Part shown: piece by piece, positions 11,517 to 21,233 of the stretch | Layout: each line of letters opens with the position of its first letter | Position numbering within the stretch: position 1 is the first letter of the stretch | Source of the DNA: Euleptes europaea | Taxonomy: Eukaryota; Chordata; Lepidosauria; Squamata; Sphaerodactylidae | Length of the DNA: 64,000 nt | Assembly (NCBI RefSeq): GCF_029931775.1 | Contig: NC_079332.1 | Coordinates: forward strand, 19,661,803 to 19,725,802 | Direction of reading: 5' to 3' | Notes under the pieces: generated by a model | What the model was told of the DNA's origin: nothing | Database searches by the model: none | Seen by the model: the letters and a program-made list of their open reading frames with translations, nothing else | Position numbers and translations under genes: made by a program

Positions 11517-11522
11517 AATAAA
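11517..11522 (+). promoter_or_regulatory. Poly(A) signal of the EHMT-like gene
   Basis: AATAAA 74 bases after the TGA at 11441-11443. It implies a very short 3' UTR, and a GT-rich stretch follows. It closes the methyltransferase unit well before RGS11. Confidence 0.75.
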
Positions 11523-11860
11523 TGTGGTTCTCGGTTTCTGGCTGGCTGCAGTCCCTTCGGCGCGACGCGCTCCGCTCTCCGTCTCCGCGGGAGGCGGGGC
11601 AGGGAGTTCCGCGGGAGCCGCCGGGCTGAGCTCCGAGCGGGCCTTCAGGCGCCGGGGCGGGAAGGCGAGGCTCTCCGAGGCCGGCCGCGCGGCGTCGGGG
11701 AAGGAAGGAGCGCCCCCAAACCGCCTCCGCCTTCGGGCGGCCAAGATCGGGAGAGGAGGAGGAGGAGGAGGAGGAGGAGGAGGAAGAGCCGCCGCGGGCT
11801 GCGTCGGAACAGGCGCCTCTCTTCATTTGGCTGCGAAGGCTTTTTTGCCCGAGTGGGGAA

Positions 11861-12215
11861 TCGTAGAATCCTAGAGGGGGAAGGGCCCGCCAGGGTCATC
11901 GAGTCCAACCCCCCGCACAAGGCAGGAAGTTCACAACGACCTCCCCCTCGCACCCCCCAGGGACCCCCTACTCCGTGCCCCGAAGAGGGCCAAGGTGCCC
12001 TCCCCCTCGTGCTCTGCCCAAGGTCGGAGAATCAGCCTTGCTGACAGGTGGCCATCTAGCCTCTGCTTGAAAGCCTGCAGGGCAGGAGCGCTCCCCACCT
12101 CCCGAGGAAGCCCCTTCCCCTGAGGAAGCGCTCCGGCTGTCCGGAGGTTCCTCCTACTGTCGAGAGTGCGGAAACTCTGTGGATGTGAGCTGAACCCGTT
12201 GGTTGTGGTCCGCCC
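11861..12215 (-). repeat. CR1 LINE 3'-end fragment
   Basis: Read on the minus strand this is the 3' end of a CR1 LINE: TCGAGTCCAACCCCC, CATCTAGCCTCTGCTTGAAAG and the CCGAGGAAGCC region appear on the plus strand as in CR1 copies elsewhere in the window (38816, 51395, 56409). It is unusually GC-rich, so probably old or shaped by local base composition. It fills most of the interval between the methyltransferase gene and RGS11. Confidence 0.8.
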
Positions 12216-12239
12216 TTCGGGGGCCACCGAACCCCCCCC

Positions 12240-12508
12240 CCCTCGGCGACGGCCCTTGGAGTCCTCGCAGCGGCTTCGCCTGCCTTCTCCTCTGCCGGCA
12301 GCTGCGGGGCCCTTGCCCGGCAGGCCCTGGCGCGCCACACCCCGCCGCCGTCGCCGTCGCCCTCCTCCGGCCCCCGGCCAGTGGCCGGCGCCTTTCCGAG
12401 AGGGCGGGGCCCAGGAGGGAGGCCCGGGCGAGGGGGCGGGGTCTCCCCCGGGCGCGGGCCGGGCCCGTCCCCCTGGGCCAGAAGCCGTCCCGCGCCCGCC
12501 GCGCCGCG
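12240..12508 (+). promoter_or_regulatory. CpG-rich promoter region of RGS11 (inferred)
   Basis: Dense CpG sequence directly upstream of the RGS11 start codon, with GGGCGGGG/GGGGCGGGG boxes (around 12410-12440) that fit Sp1/KLF sites. No TATA box is seen. The transcription start is not determinable from sequence alone. Confidence 0.4.
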
Positions 12509-15500
12509 ATGTGGGTGAGCGCGCTCCGCTCGGCGGGCGGCCCTCGCCTGCAGCTGCCCTGCCTGGCCAAGGTGCGGGGCGCGACCGGGGGGGGGGCGCG
12601 GGGGGGCGGGGGGGGGGCCCGCCTCCGCCGGCGCCCGGGGCTGACGGGCCGCGTGTTGTGCCGCCCCGGGCGCAGCTGGAGCGGGCGGTGGTGGCCATGC
12701 AGGACCCGGACATGGGCGTCGAGCTGCGCAACCAGCGCCTCCTCTTCACCGCCATCCCGCACGCCATGACCGGTGAGCCGCGCCGCGGGGGCGGGCGGGG
12801 GCGGGCGGGGGGCGCCCCTCCCCCCTCCCCCCTCCCCCCTCCCCCCCGCCGGGCTAAGGGCCGCTCTCTCTCTCGCTCGCTCGCTCTCCCCCCCCCCCCC
12901 GCAGGGCGCGCCGTGGTGGAGTGGCTGGCCCAGCAGTACGGCATCGGCGAGGAGGGTCAGTCCTCGGGGCGTCCGGCGGGGGTGGGAAGTGGGGGGTGGG
13001 CCCTCTTCCGCTCGCTCCGGAGAGCCGGAGTCCGAGCGGGGATCGGCGGGGGGGTGGGGGGTGGCGGGAGGAGAGGCCCCCGGCGGGGGCGGGGCGGGAT
13101 GGGCGCGCTCTCCCTCGCCCTCTCTCTGTGCCCCCCGCAGAGGCGCTGCACGTGGGCCAGCTGCTGGTGCGCCACGGCTACATCTACCCGCTGAAGGCCC
13201 CCCGCAGCCTGCTCCTGCGCGCCGACGAGACGCCCTACCGCTTCCAGGTAGCCCGCGGGGGGGGGGCGGGGGGCGGCGGCGGGGGGCGGCGGTCCCCTGG
13301 CGCGCGCGGCCCGCTGCCAAGCCCTGACCCGCCCCCCTCCCCCCAGACGCCCTATTTCTGGATGAGCACCAAGTGGCCGGCCACCCAGCTGGACTACGGT
13401 GAGTGGGTGGGCGGGCGGGCGGGGGGCGCGCGTGGGGGGGGGGGCTCTGGGCCTGCGGGGCGGCTCACCGGCCCCCCTCTCCCTCTCTCCCCCCCCCCGC
13501 GACAGCCGTCTACCTGGCCAAGAAGAACATCCGCAAGCAGGGAGACCTGGTCGAGCACGAGAAGGCAAGTGGGGTGGGGGGTGGGGGGGTGGGGGGTGGC
13601 CCCCTCCTCGCCAGCCCCCGCGGCTTTTGGCTGAGGCCGCCCCCTCCCGCCCTCCCCTCCCCTCCCGCAGGGCGACTACAGCCAGCTGCACAAGCGGATC
13701 AACCACGCCTGGGACTTCGTGGTCATGCAGGCCCGAGAGCAGCTGCGGTGAGCCGGGCCGGGGGGCGGGGGGCCGGGCGGGGGGGGGCAGGCGGAGGCCC
13801 TGACCCCCTCGCCCCCTCCCTCTTGACAGAGCTGCCAAGCAGCGGCGGAGAGGGGACCGCATCGTGCTGGAGTGCCAGGAGCAGGCCTACTGGCTGGTCA
13901 ACCGGCCCCTGGTGGGTGAGGAGGGGGCGGGGGCAGGGCACCCCCGGGGGGCGGGAGGGGGGCCCGGCCTCACCTTCGGGGGGGCCTCACTAGAGGGGAG
14001 GGGCGGGGCGGGAGCCCTCTGTGGCCGCCAGCCTCCCTCTCCTGGCAGCCGGCCGGCCGGCCGGGGCGCGGGTGGGTCCCTGACGGCCTCTGCTGTGCTC
14101 TGCTGCAGCCCGGCGGCGCCTCCAGCGGGACGGAGCCGGGGACGGAGGAACGGACGCCCCGCAGCGCCAGGGCCCCGCTGGTAAGGGCGACCGCGGCGCC
14201 TTCCGCACGGGCGCCTCAGCTGCTGGTTTCTGGGGGGGGCCTCCCCTGCAGCCCCCTCCGTCTGGGCCGGCACCGGAGGCTGCTCAGGGACCACCCCGGC
14301 CCACCCCCCCCCGCTCTTTCTGCGCCTTCGTGCTGGAGAGCTTGCCCCTGGACCGGGCCGTGTCTGGACGTGTGTGTGTGTGTGTGCTGGGCCTGGGCCG
14401 TGGGTCCCCCCCAGTCTGCCCCCCACAATGTCCTCACACTGACCCTCGGGCTCTTTGCTGTGTTCTGCTCTTGTCTGTCCACGTAAGTCACTGACAAGCC
14501 CACCTGCACGTATGCCCTCCTGGGGGCTGGGGGGAAGTCTGGGAGGGTGGCGGGGGGAGCACTTGGGCAAATGCTTATCCCTTGGTGGTGGAGAGGGGGC
14601 CTCGGTGGTTAGAGATGGGGGGGGGGACACAGGGCCTGGTCACTGAGTTCTGAGCCTCTTTGCTCCTCTCTGTCCCAGGTGAAGAATGCGGACTATTACA
14701 AACAGGAGGTGAGTGCGGTGGAGGTGGGGAGCTCCTGGGGAAGGCAGGACCAGGCTCCAGTCTGCCCTCACCCAGTAGGCCGGGGCGGGGGCAGCTGGGA
14801 CCAAGAGGGAACTCCCCTGGACGACTGCAGACAGCCCTGTCTCTGAGACGTCCCCCAGTTGCTCCCCACCCCTTTCTCTTGGGCACAGATCCGCTTCTGT
14901 CGTGCAGCCGTGAGCAGGACCCGGGTCAAGTCTTCCATCTGCCTAGAAGGGTGAGTGGCTCTGGGGGCGGAGCCGGGATGGCGAGGAACCCCTCGCCACT
15001 GCGTGGCAGGGGCTCTCAGGGGGTGGCTCCCAGCCTGCCTGCTGCTCCCGCTCCGTGGCCAGCCCCTGTCACTGGGGTGTGTGTGTGGGGGGGCAGGGGC
15101 CCATCTCTTCCCCGTCTTCGCAGGTACATCAAGTTCAACGAGCAGTACATGCCCCACGACCCCATCATGTCCGGCTGCCTGCCCAGCAACCCCTGGATCA
15201 CGGACGACCCCACCTACTGGGCCATGAATGCCCCCACGTGAGTGCCGGGACCCCCAAGGCAGCTGCGTTGCCCCACGTAGTGCGAGGGGGGGGAGGACAG
15301 AAGGCCACGCCTCCTGGCCCAGTGGAGGTCTCTTACTCTGGAACGGCTGGGTGGCAGGCACAGCTTTCGGGGTGGGGGAAGGGGGCTCCTGCCTGGTGGT
15401 TCTGACCCTTCCTCCCTCACCTGCAGGGTCCAAGTGCCCACCAAACTGCGGGTGGAGCGCTGGAGTTTTGGCTTCAGGGAACTGCTGAGTGACATCCTGG

Positions 15501-16919
15501 GCCGGGCGCAGCTCCTGGCCTTCCTCCAGAAAGAGTTCAGTGGTGAGTGTGCGGACCTGCCTGCCTGGGGGTGGAGTGGGGTGGGGGCTCCTTTGCCCAG
15601 GGCTGAGAGGAGCAGTTGGGTGGTGGCAACCCTGCCGCCCTTCCCCCCCCCCCCCGCCGCTTGCCGAAACAGGAGATTTTTTTGGGGGTGGGGGTAGCCC
15701 GACGCCACAGAGCACCGGGCTGCCTCCAGACAGGCCTTGGGCAGAGTGTGCTCCCCGCCACCTCCTCTTCTGCTGCTGTCCCGCCCAGAGGTTGAAGGGC
15801 TCTTCTCTTCTGCCCCCTCCAAGCCGAGAACCTGAGCTTCTGGGAGGCCTGTGAGGAGCTGCGTCATGGGGAACAAACACGCATCGCAGAGATGGTGGAC
15901 ACCATTTACCAGTCAGTGGCTTCCCTCCCCACGAACCAGCTGTGGATCCGGGGGGGGGGGTTGCCCACCTCCCATCTGGGATTCTTGGGGGGCTGCCTTT
16001 CAGAGGCTGCCTTTCCCCTTGCCAGGCTTGAGGGACACCTTGGCTGTTCTGGGTGACTGCAGGGCATCCCCCCACTGGCCAGGCCCTGCCCTCCCCGTCT
16101 GCCCCACAGGCTGGCTAGCAACTGTGCCTCTGCTTCACCTGTGGGCTCCCCCCCCCCGCCCCCAGCCTCTCCTTCCTCCCGGCTGATGGGCCTGTTGTGC
16201 CCTCTAGGCAGTTCTTGGCACCAAGTGCCACCCGCTGGGTCAACATTGACAGCAAGACGATGGAGCGCACGTTGGAGGGCATCAAGATCCCCCACCGCTA
16301 CGTGATGGACGATGCCCAAATGCACATCTACATGCTTATGAAAAAGGTGCTGGAGCTGGCCTTGAGCCCCCAGATGCCTTGGGAGAAGGGGCTCCTCCCC
16401 CTCGGCGGGGCTTTGGGAGCAAATAGGTGCCAAGATGCACCGTAGAGCCCTGGCTTGATGCCGGAGCGGTGGGCGGGCAGGTGGGAAAAGGGTCCCTGCT
16501 GGACCTCGACTGACTGCCCCGCCCCCACCCCAGGACTCCTACCCCCGCTTCCTGAAGTCTGAGGCCTACAAGAACCTGCTGGCTGAGGCCCTGATCCCCC
16601 CAGAGACCAAGAAGCGGTGAGTGAACCGGAGGCCGGGCGAGAGGCAGGCCAGGTTTCCCGGGCGTGCGTGGCATGTGTCTCACAGGCGTAGCCCCCTGCC
16701 AGAGAAAAGAGGGGTTCAATGGAGGGGGGAGTGCAGGGCAGGTGCAGACCCCTGCCAACCTTGGGCCTAAGCCCTCCTCCCCACCCTCCGCGCAGGGTGT
16801 TTCCTTTCATGTGGAAGCCGCGCCACTCCAGCCCCAGCCCGGCCCTCCTGCTTCCCGGGGAACCCGAGGTGAAGGCTGAAGAGAGAAGCAGAGCCGGCCT
16901 GGAGCCTCCGCCAGCGTGA
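12509..16919 (+). CDS. RGS11: Regulator of G-protein signalling 11
   Basis: GTPase-activating protein for Gi/o alpha subunits; obligate partner of Gbeta5, membrane-anchored through R9AP/R7BP in retinal ON-bipolar cells and neurons. Seventeen exons: 12509-12571, 12676-12772, 12905-12955, 13141-13247, 13347-13398, 13506-13564, 13671-13747, 13830-13911, 14109-14180, 14679-14708, 14889-14950, 15124-15237, 15427-15542, 15824-15911, 16208-16346, 16534-16616, 16796-16919 (TGA). Phases close to 471 residues; human is 467. DEP and helical extension about 22-200 ([20 protein letters not shown]), GGL about 221-285 ([11 protein letters not shown]), RGS about 295-415 ([41 protein letters not shown]). The end [10 protein letters not shown] distinguishes it from RGS6/7/9. 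The intron at 13565-13670 has a GC donor. Same strand as AXIN1, as in human; PDIA2 and ARHGDIG are not between them. Confidence 0.97.
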
Positions 16920-17253
16920 AGCGGACACCCCCCCCCCCGGAGATCTGGCTGCCGCGGGACAGCTCAACCCCCCACCCCGTACCACCACTGGAAAGAAGCC
17001 ATATATATGTGTGTGTGTGTGTGTTTTGTTGATTTTATGGCTACCCCGCACCTTTGACCCCCACCAACCCACCCCCTTCTTCTGCCTCGTCTGCTCACCG
17101 GCCTGCTGTCCGCATTCTGGGCTCAGGACTTGTCCCTCTGCCTCATCCTGGCCCCCCTCCATGCCCCCTCTGCAGCTGCTGCCCCATGGAAGAAGCCATC
17201 ACCCCCTTCCCTGCCTTCACTTGGCTTGATGTCCCCTGAACCCTTACAGTTTG

Positions 17254-17259
17254 AATAAA
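17254..17259 (+). promoter_or_regulatory. RGS11: RGS11 poly(A) signal (second copy at 17324-17329)
   Basis: AATAAA about 335 bases after the RGS11 stop, with another at 17324-17329. A CTCTGTTCC/TCC-rich stretch follows. Either could be the main 3' end. Confidence 0.7.
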
Positions 17260-17747
17260 CACCCCTATGCCTGCTCCCCACACCACCACCCCGCAATTGC
17301 GTAGCTGGACTGTCTGAACAGGCAATAAAGCCTCTTCCGGAGCAGGATGGCGCTGCTTGTCCTCTGTTCCTCATCCACCTCCCTGACGGAAAGGGCAAAT
17401 CCTGCTCCTCTGCGGATGGAAACCAGGGCCAGAGGCCAGCCTTTGCCTGACCTAGGGGGTTGGGTGGGTGTGGGGGGAGGTGCCACCCCCAGGAGAAGTG
17501 TGCCCCCCTGCCTGTGGGGCACGGCTGTGGGAGACCTGCCCTGGGGCCAGGCTGCTCTGCAGCGGGCCAGGTGCTGGTGCCGGGCGCTGGCGTGAGGGGA
17601 GAAGGGTGCCAGGCTCCTTCCTGGTGGGGGAGGGCAGGACCTTCAGTCCCCCAGGAGCTGAGCTGCTTCTGGGATCAGCCTGAGCAGGAGCCGAGTGTTA
17701 ACCCCCCCCCCCGCCATCATGCCTGAGCCTCTTAAGCTTATTGTGCC

Positions 17748-17990
17748 AGGAGTGGTGTGGTGGTTAAAGTGTCTGACTAGTACCTAGGAAGCCCAGGTTC
17801 GAACCCCCACCCTCGCGCACCACGGTAGCTTGTGGGGTGACCTCGGGCCAGCCACACACCCTCAGCCCTGACCATGACAAAGATTTGGTCGGGAGAACTG
17901 CAAGGAACGCCAGGGTCGCCAGGCCACGGCAAACCGTCTCCAGACAACCTTATGGGGTCACCACGAGTCAACCCAACGACTTCCCTCACC
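17748..17990 (+). repeat. tRNA-derived SINE, second family
   Basis: Has a box-A-like TGGTGTGGTGGTTAAAGTG and box-B-like AGGTTCGAACCCC, then a GTGACCTCGGGCCAGCCAC body and a CGGCAAACCGTCTCC / TATGGGGTCACCACGAGTC 3' region. It differs in body from the 5763 SINE. Confidence 0.75.
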
Positions 17991-19127
17991 CCAAAGCGCT
18001 TTAGAGGAATTAGGGGGGAAATTAAATGAGCCCCCCCCCCGTGCTTCAGGGCACCTTCTGGGAGGCCCCCTTCCTCATCTCTGCAGTTCCTCTTTGCCCC
18101 ATGGAGATGCCCACTCTGCCCTCCCCTGCTCAGGGGATTTTTAAAGTCCCCAACTGGCTTCTATGAAGGCCGTTTGATCCTCTGGTCAATCTGGCGTCGA
18201 AGAGGGACTTTGTCAAACAAAAACACAGTCCAGTTTAATCTGCGGGGGGGGGGGGGAAGGGGGAGAGATCCCTGCCCTTAATTCGGATTATGAAAGACCT
18301 GGGAGGGGTGAGAGAGCATCCTAAATGTTTGGGGGGGGGGGCGGCGCGTGTGTGATCACATACACGGCTTCCTTCCAATCCTTGGAAAATCTGCTTACAG
18401 AAGGCTGCCCGCCCCCTCTCCCGGGGCTTGCCAGGATTTCTGGGCTCAGCTGGCACTTGAGAGTGGCGCTTAAGGGGCTACTGGCCACAGTGCCCAGGCA
18501 GGCACCAGTGGGGAGGGACGGTGGGGCACTGAGTGGGGATGGGTCTTTGGCCCAGCCCCTCCCCCAAAGCAGCTGCTGGGGAGGCACAGGGTTCGCTTCC
18601 AGCCCTCTGCTAGGGAGGGAACTGATGTCACTCCTGGTGCCCCCACCCCCCCATGCCAACATGGGTACACTGCCCCAGTCAGAGTGGTTCCTGGGAGGAC
18701 TGACCCCCCCACACACACACCTAAAGAACAGGGGCAGGAGCCTGTTGGCTTCCCTCCCAGCCAACAGCTGCTGGGCCCGAATGCAGGCTTAGCCGCCGCC
18801 CCCCACCCTGCTATGCAGGCCATCTTGTCCTTGCCTGCCAAGGGCAAAGGTCCTGGTCTAGGAGGGCTCTGCCTCCATGAATCTCCCCCCTCCTGCCCTG
18901 CTGGAGGTCGGCCTGGGAAGGTCACTTCCGTGTGGGGAGCTCTGGGCCTTAGCATAGCGTGTGGGGCGGGGGGAAGTGCCCTTGCCCGCAGACTGGGGTG
19001 GCTACCTGTGGGTTGGGAAATACCTGGAGATTGGGGGGGGGGAGCCTGGGGAGGGGGGGTGCTAGGGAGGGGGCCTCAGCAGGGTATAAGGCCACTGAAG
19101 CCACCCTCCAAAGCAGCCATTTTCTTC

Positions 19128-19206
19128 AGGACTGATTGGAGTAGTCTGGAGACCAAACATAATAGCGGGAGATCGCCAGATACTACCTGGAAGTTGGCAA
19201 CCCTAC
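19128..19206 (+). repeat. Short interspersed repeat fragment
   Basis: The tract with GTCTGGAGACCA, GCGGGAGATCGCCAG and GGAAGTTGGCAACCCTAC resembles a widespread squamate repeat tail. Only about 80 bases are recognisable, so the family is not assigned. Confidence 0.35.
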
Positions 19207-20448
19207 TACAGACCCCCCCCCCCAGGCAGATGGCTCAGCCCCCATCCCACCCCGGCCCTTGGACCACGAGGCTGCCGCTAGATCTCCCCTCCCCCCTCCT
19301 GCGCTAATCCAAGCCTCCTGGCAGAGAGCAGAGGCCAGCAAAGCCCCCCTCGGTCGGGAGCTTGAAGGAGGGAGGGAGGGGGCACTGCTCTTTTGCTCAT
19401 GGCTTGAAAATGAGGAGAGTTCCTGCAGTTGTGGGATGAGAACGGAAAGGGCTTCTTGGGACTAAGCCCCCTTGGGATGGGACAGTGTCTGGGGGGGCGC
19501 TAAGCCCCAGACTTCCACCCTCACGGAAGGGACTCCTCCCCCCCCAAACTTGGCTAGGGAAGGTGTCTTAGGAATGGAGCTTTCAGGTCATGTGTCGGGG
19601 ACTCTTCGTTGAGAGCAGTTTGATCCCCCCCCCCCCCGCTTCCTCCCAACAATGCAGGGTGGCTGACGTTGTTCTTGATCCTCACGAGAGCCCCGTGGGG
19701 TGAGCTGTGCCAAGTGGCCCCGAGTCGCCCAGCGGGCGTCATGGCAGAGCGGTGCTTTTCTCCTTGGCTTCCTGCTCAGCCACATGGCTCTTTCCCATGG
19801 TTCTGGCAGGGGCTGAACCTGTGTTGTGCACAAAGCATGCACTTTCCCCTGGGCCCGCTCTGTGATGGAGGAGGCCAGTCGCCAGCCCTCTTCTGACTAC
19901 AGCCTCCTCCCACAACACACCCGTGGGCAGGAGGGACCCCTGGGGAGTGCCCCTGGCTGGGGAAGTGGATGGAATAAGCCCTGGGGGACCCAGAAGTAAG
20001 CGCAGCCACTGGGGCAGGGAGATTACCTGGGTTGTTCCAAAAGGCTTAGGATGGGGGCTACGGGAGGCAGAGGAGAGGGCCAGCCTGCTCTGTGGCAGGC
20101 GCCTGCCCCCTCAACCAGCCGCGCACATTGCTCACAGGCACAGCTGCCATTGGGCATCCCCCAGCAGCGCTGGCCGCAGCCAGGAGCACCGTGCAGCACC
20201 CCCCAAGGGCCCTGGGTCCCAGGCACACTGCATGTTGGCACCCCCTCAGGATGGCAAAGGCAAGCCGTTCCCTTGCTGGCTCCACCACCTCCTTCCAGAA
20301 GTCATCCCCGGCCACACTCATGTTCCAGTACTCGGTCTCCCCTTGCCCAGAGCGATGACTCTTTCCCCGCCCCCACGCAAGCGATGCTGACTCCTGAATG
20401 GAGACATGCAAGGAAACAGGCCTCCTGTGGTCAGGGCGGCAGGACAGG

Positions 20449-21233
20449 TTTACTGAAACCACAGGAGGAACCATCAGTCCATGAACATCCCGGAAGCAAA
20501 GAGGGGAGCCCGGTCTACGCTGCCACCCAGGGGGCCGGGGGAGGTGGAAAAACATGTACCAGAGCGATAGAAATTGGCATGTAAAACATCTGTGATCAAA
20601 GGGAGCATCAATTAAGGCTAAAACCAATGAACTAAAAGTTCCTTAACCACCGAAGAGAGTACAGCCAAGTGGGCCCCGGCTGCAAGGAGGGGGGAGGAGG
20701 AGACGGACGCAAAGCGGAACTCGCCCGGCAGCCTGGGCAGAGCGGAGGGGACCCCATCGGCTCCTCCACTGTGTTGTTCCAGGGGGATGTTGTTCCAAGG
20801 AGACGAAGGCAACCAGCGAGGAGGCATCAGCTCAAGGCAGTCCCAAGAACAGGCCCTGGCCCAGCTCCCCCTAGAGGCCAGCAGGCAGAGCCTCCAACAG
20901 AAAGATGCAGGAAACGGATGGCAGGGTGTGCGTGGACTATGGGGAAATCTCGGCAGCTGCTGCTTCTTCTTTCGGTGGTTCCAGTGTCAGCCAAGGATCC
21001 GCATGTCCGCCTGCTGCTTAACGCAAAGCATCCTGCGCCCACCCCCCGGTCAGTGGGGGCAGGAAAGCACTGCAGAGGCAGCCTGAGCAAGAGACTCGTC
21101 TCTGCCCATGGGCTCCGGGGATCCCTCCCAGACCTTTTCATGGCTTCGGAAGTCTCCACCAGGGTCCTCTTCTCTGTGGCCGCTCCGCAAAGGCTCTGCC
21201 TGGACAAAAGCCCCTGGGGCCTCCAAGCAGCGC
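20449..21233 (-). other. FAM234A: Probable FAM234A 3' untranslated region
   Basis: Sequence downstream (minus strand) of the FAM234A stop. No canonical AATAAA is seen on the minus strand close by. A variant AGTAAA (plus strand TTTACT at 20449-20454) is the best candidate and sets the tentative end. The end is uncertain. Confidence 0.35.

Larger units (their letters stand above)
17330..20448. other. Intergenic interval between convergent RGS11 and FAM234A
   Basis: No supportable gene on either strand. It contains one SINE (17748-17990), a short repeat fragment (about 19128-19206), several G/C homopolymer tracts (for example 18242-18254) and GC-rich sequence with long but composition-driven open frames. 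ARHGDIG or PDIA2 coding motifs (CGHC thioredoxin box, RhoGDI fold) were looked for and not seen. Confidence 0.6.

Noticed and set aside
10131-12044. 637-residue open frame on the plus strand over the SET exons
   Set aside because: It is in the wrong frame for the SET-domain exons and runs through their introns and a CR1 fragment; composition artefact.
12154-13320. 388-residue minus-strand open frame antisense to RGS11
   Set aside because: Shadow of GC-rich RGS11 exons and introns; the plus-strand exons have splice borders and family motifs.
17330-20400. Possible ARHGDIG or PDIA2 gene, expected from human order
   Set aside because: No CGHC thioredoxin motif, no RhoGDI motifs and no chain of phase-matched exons on either strand.
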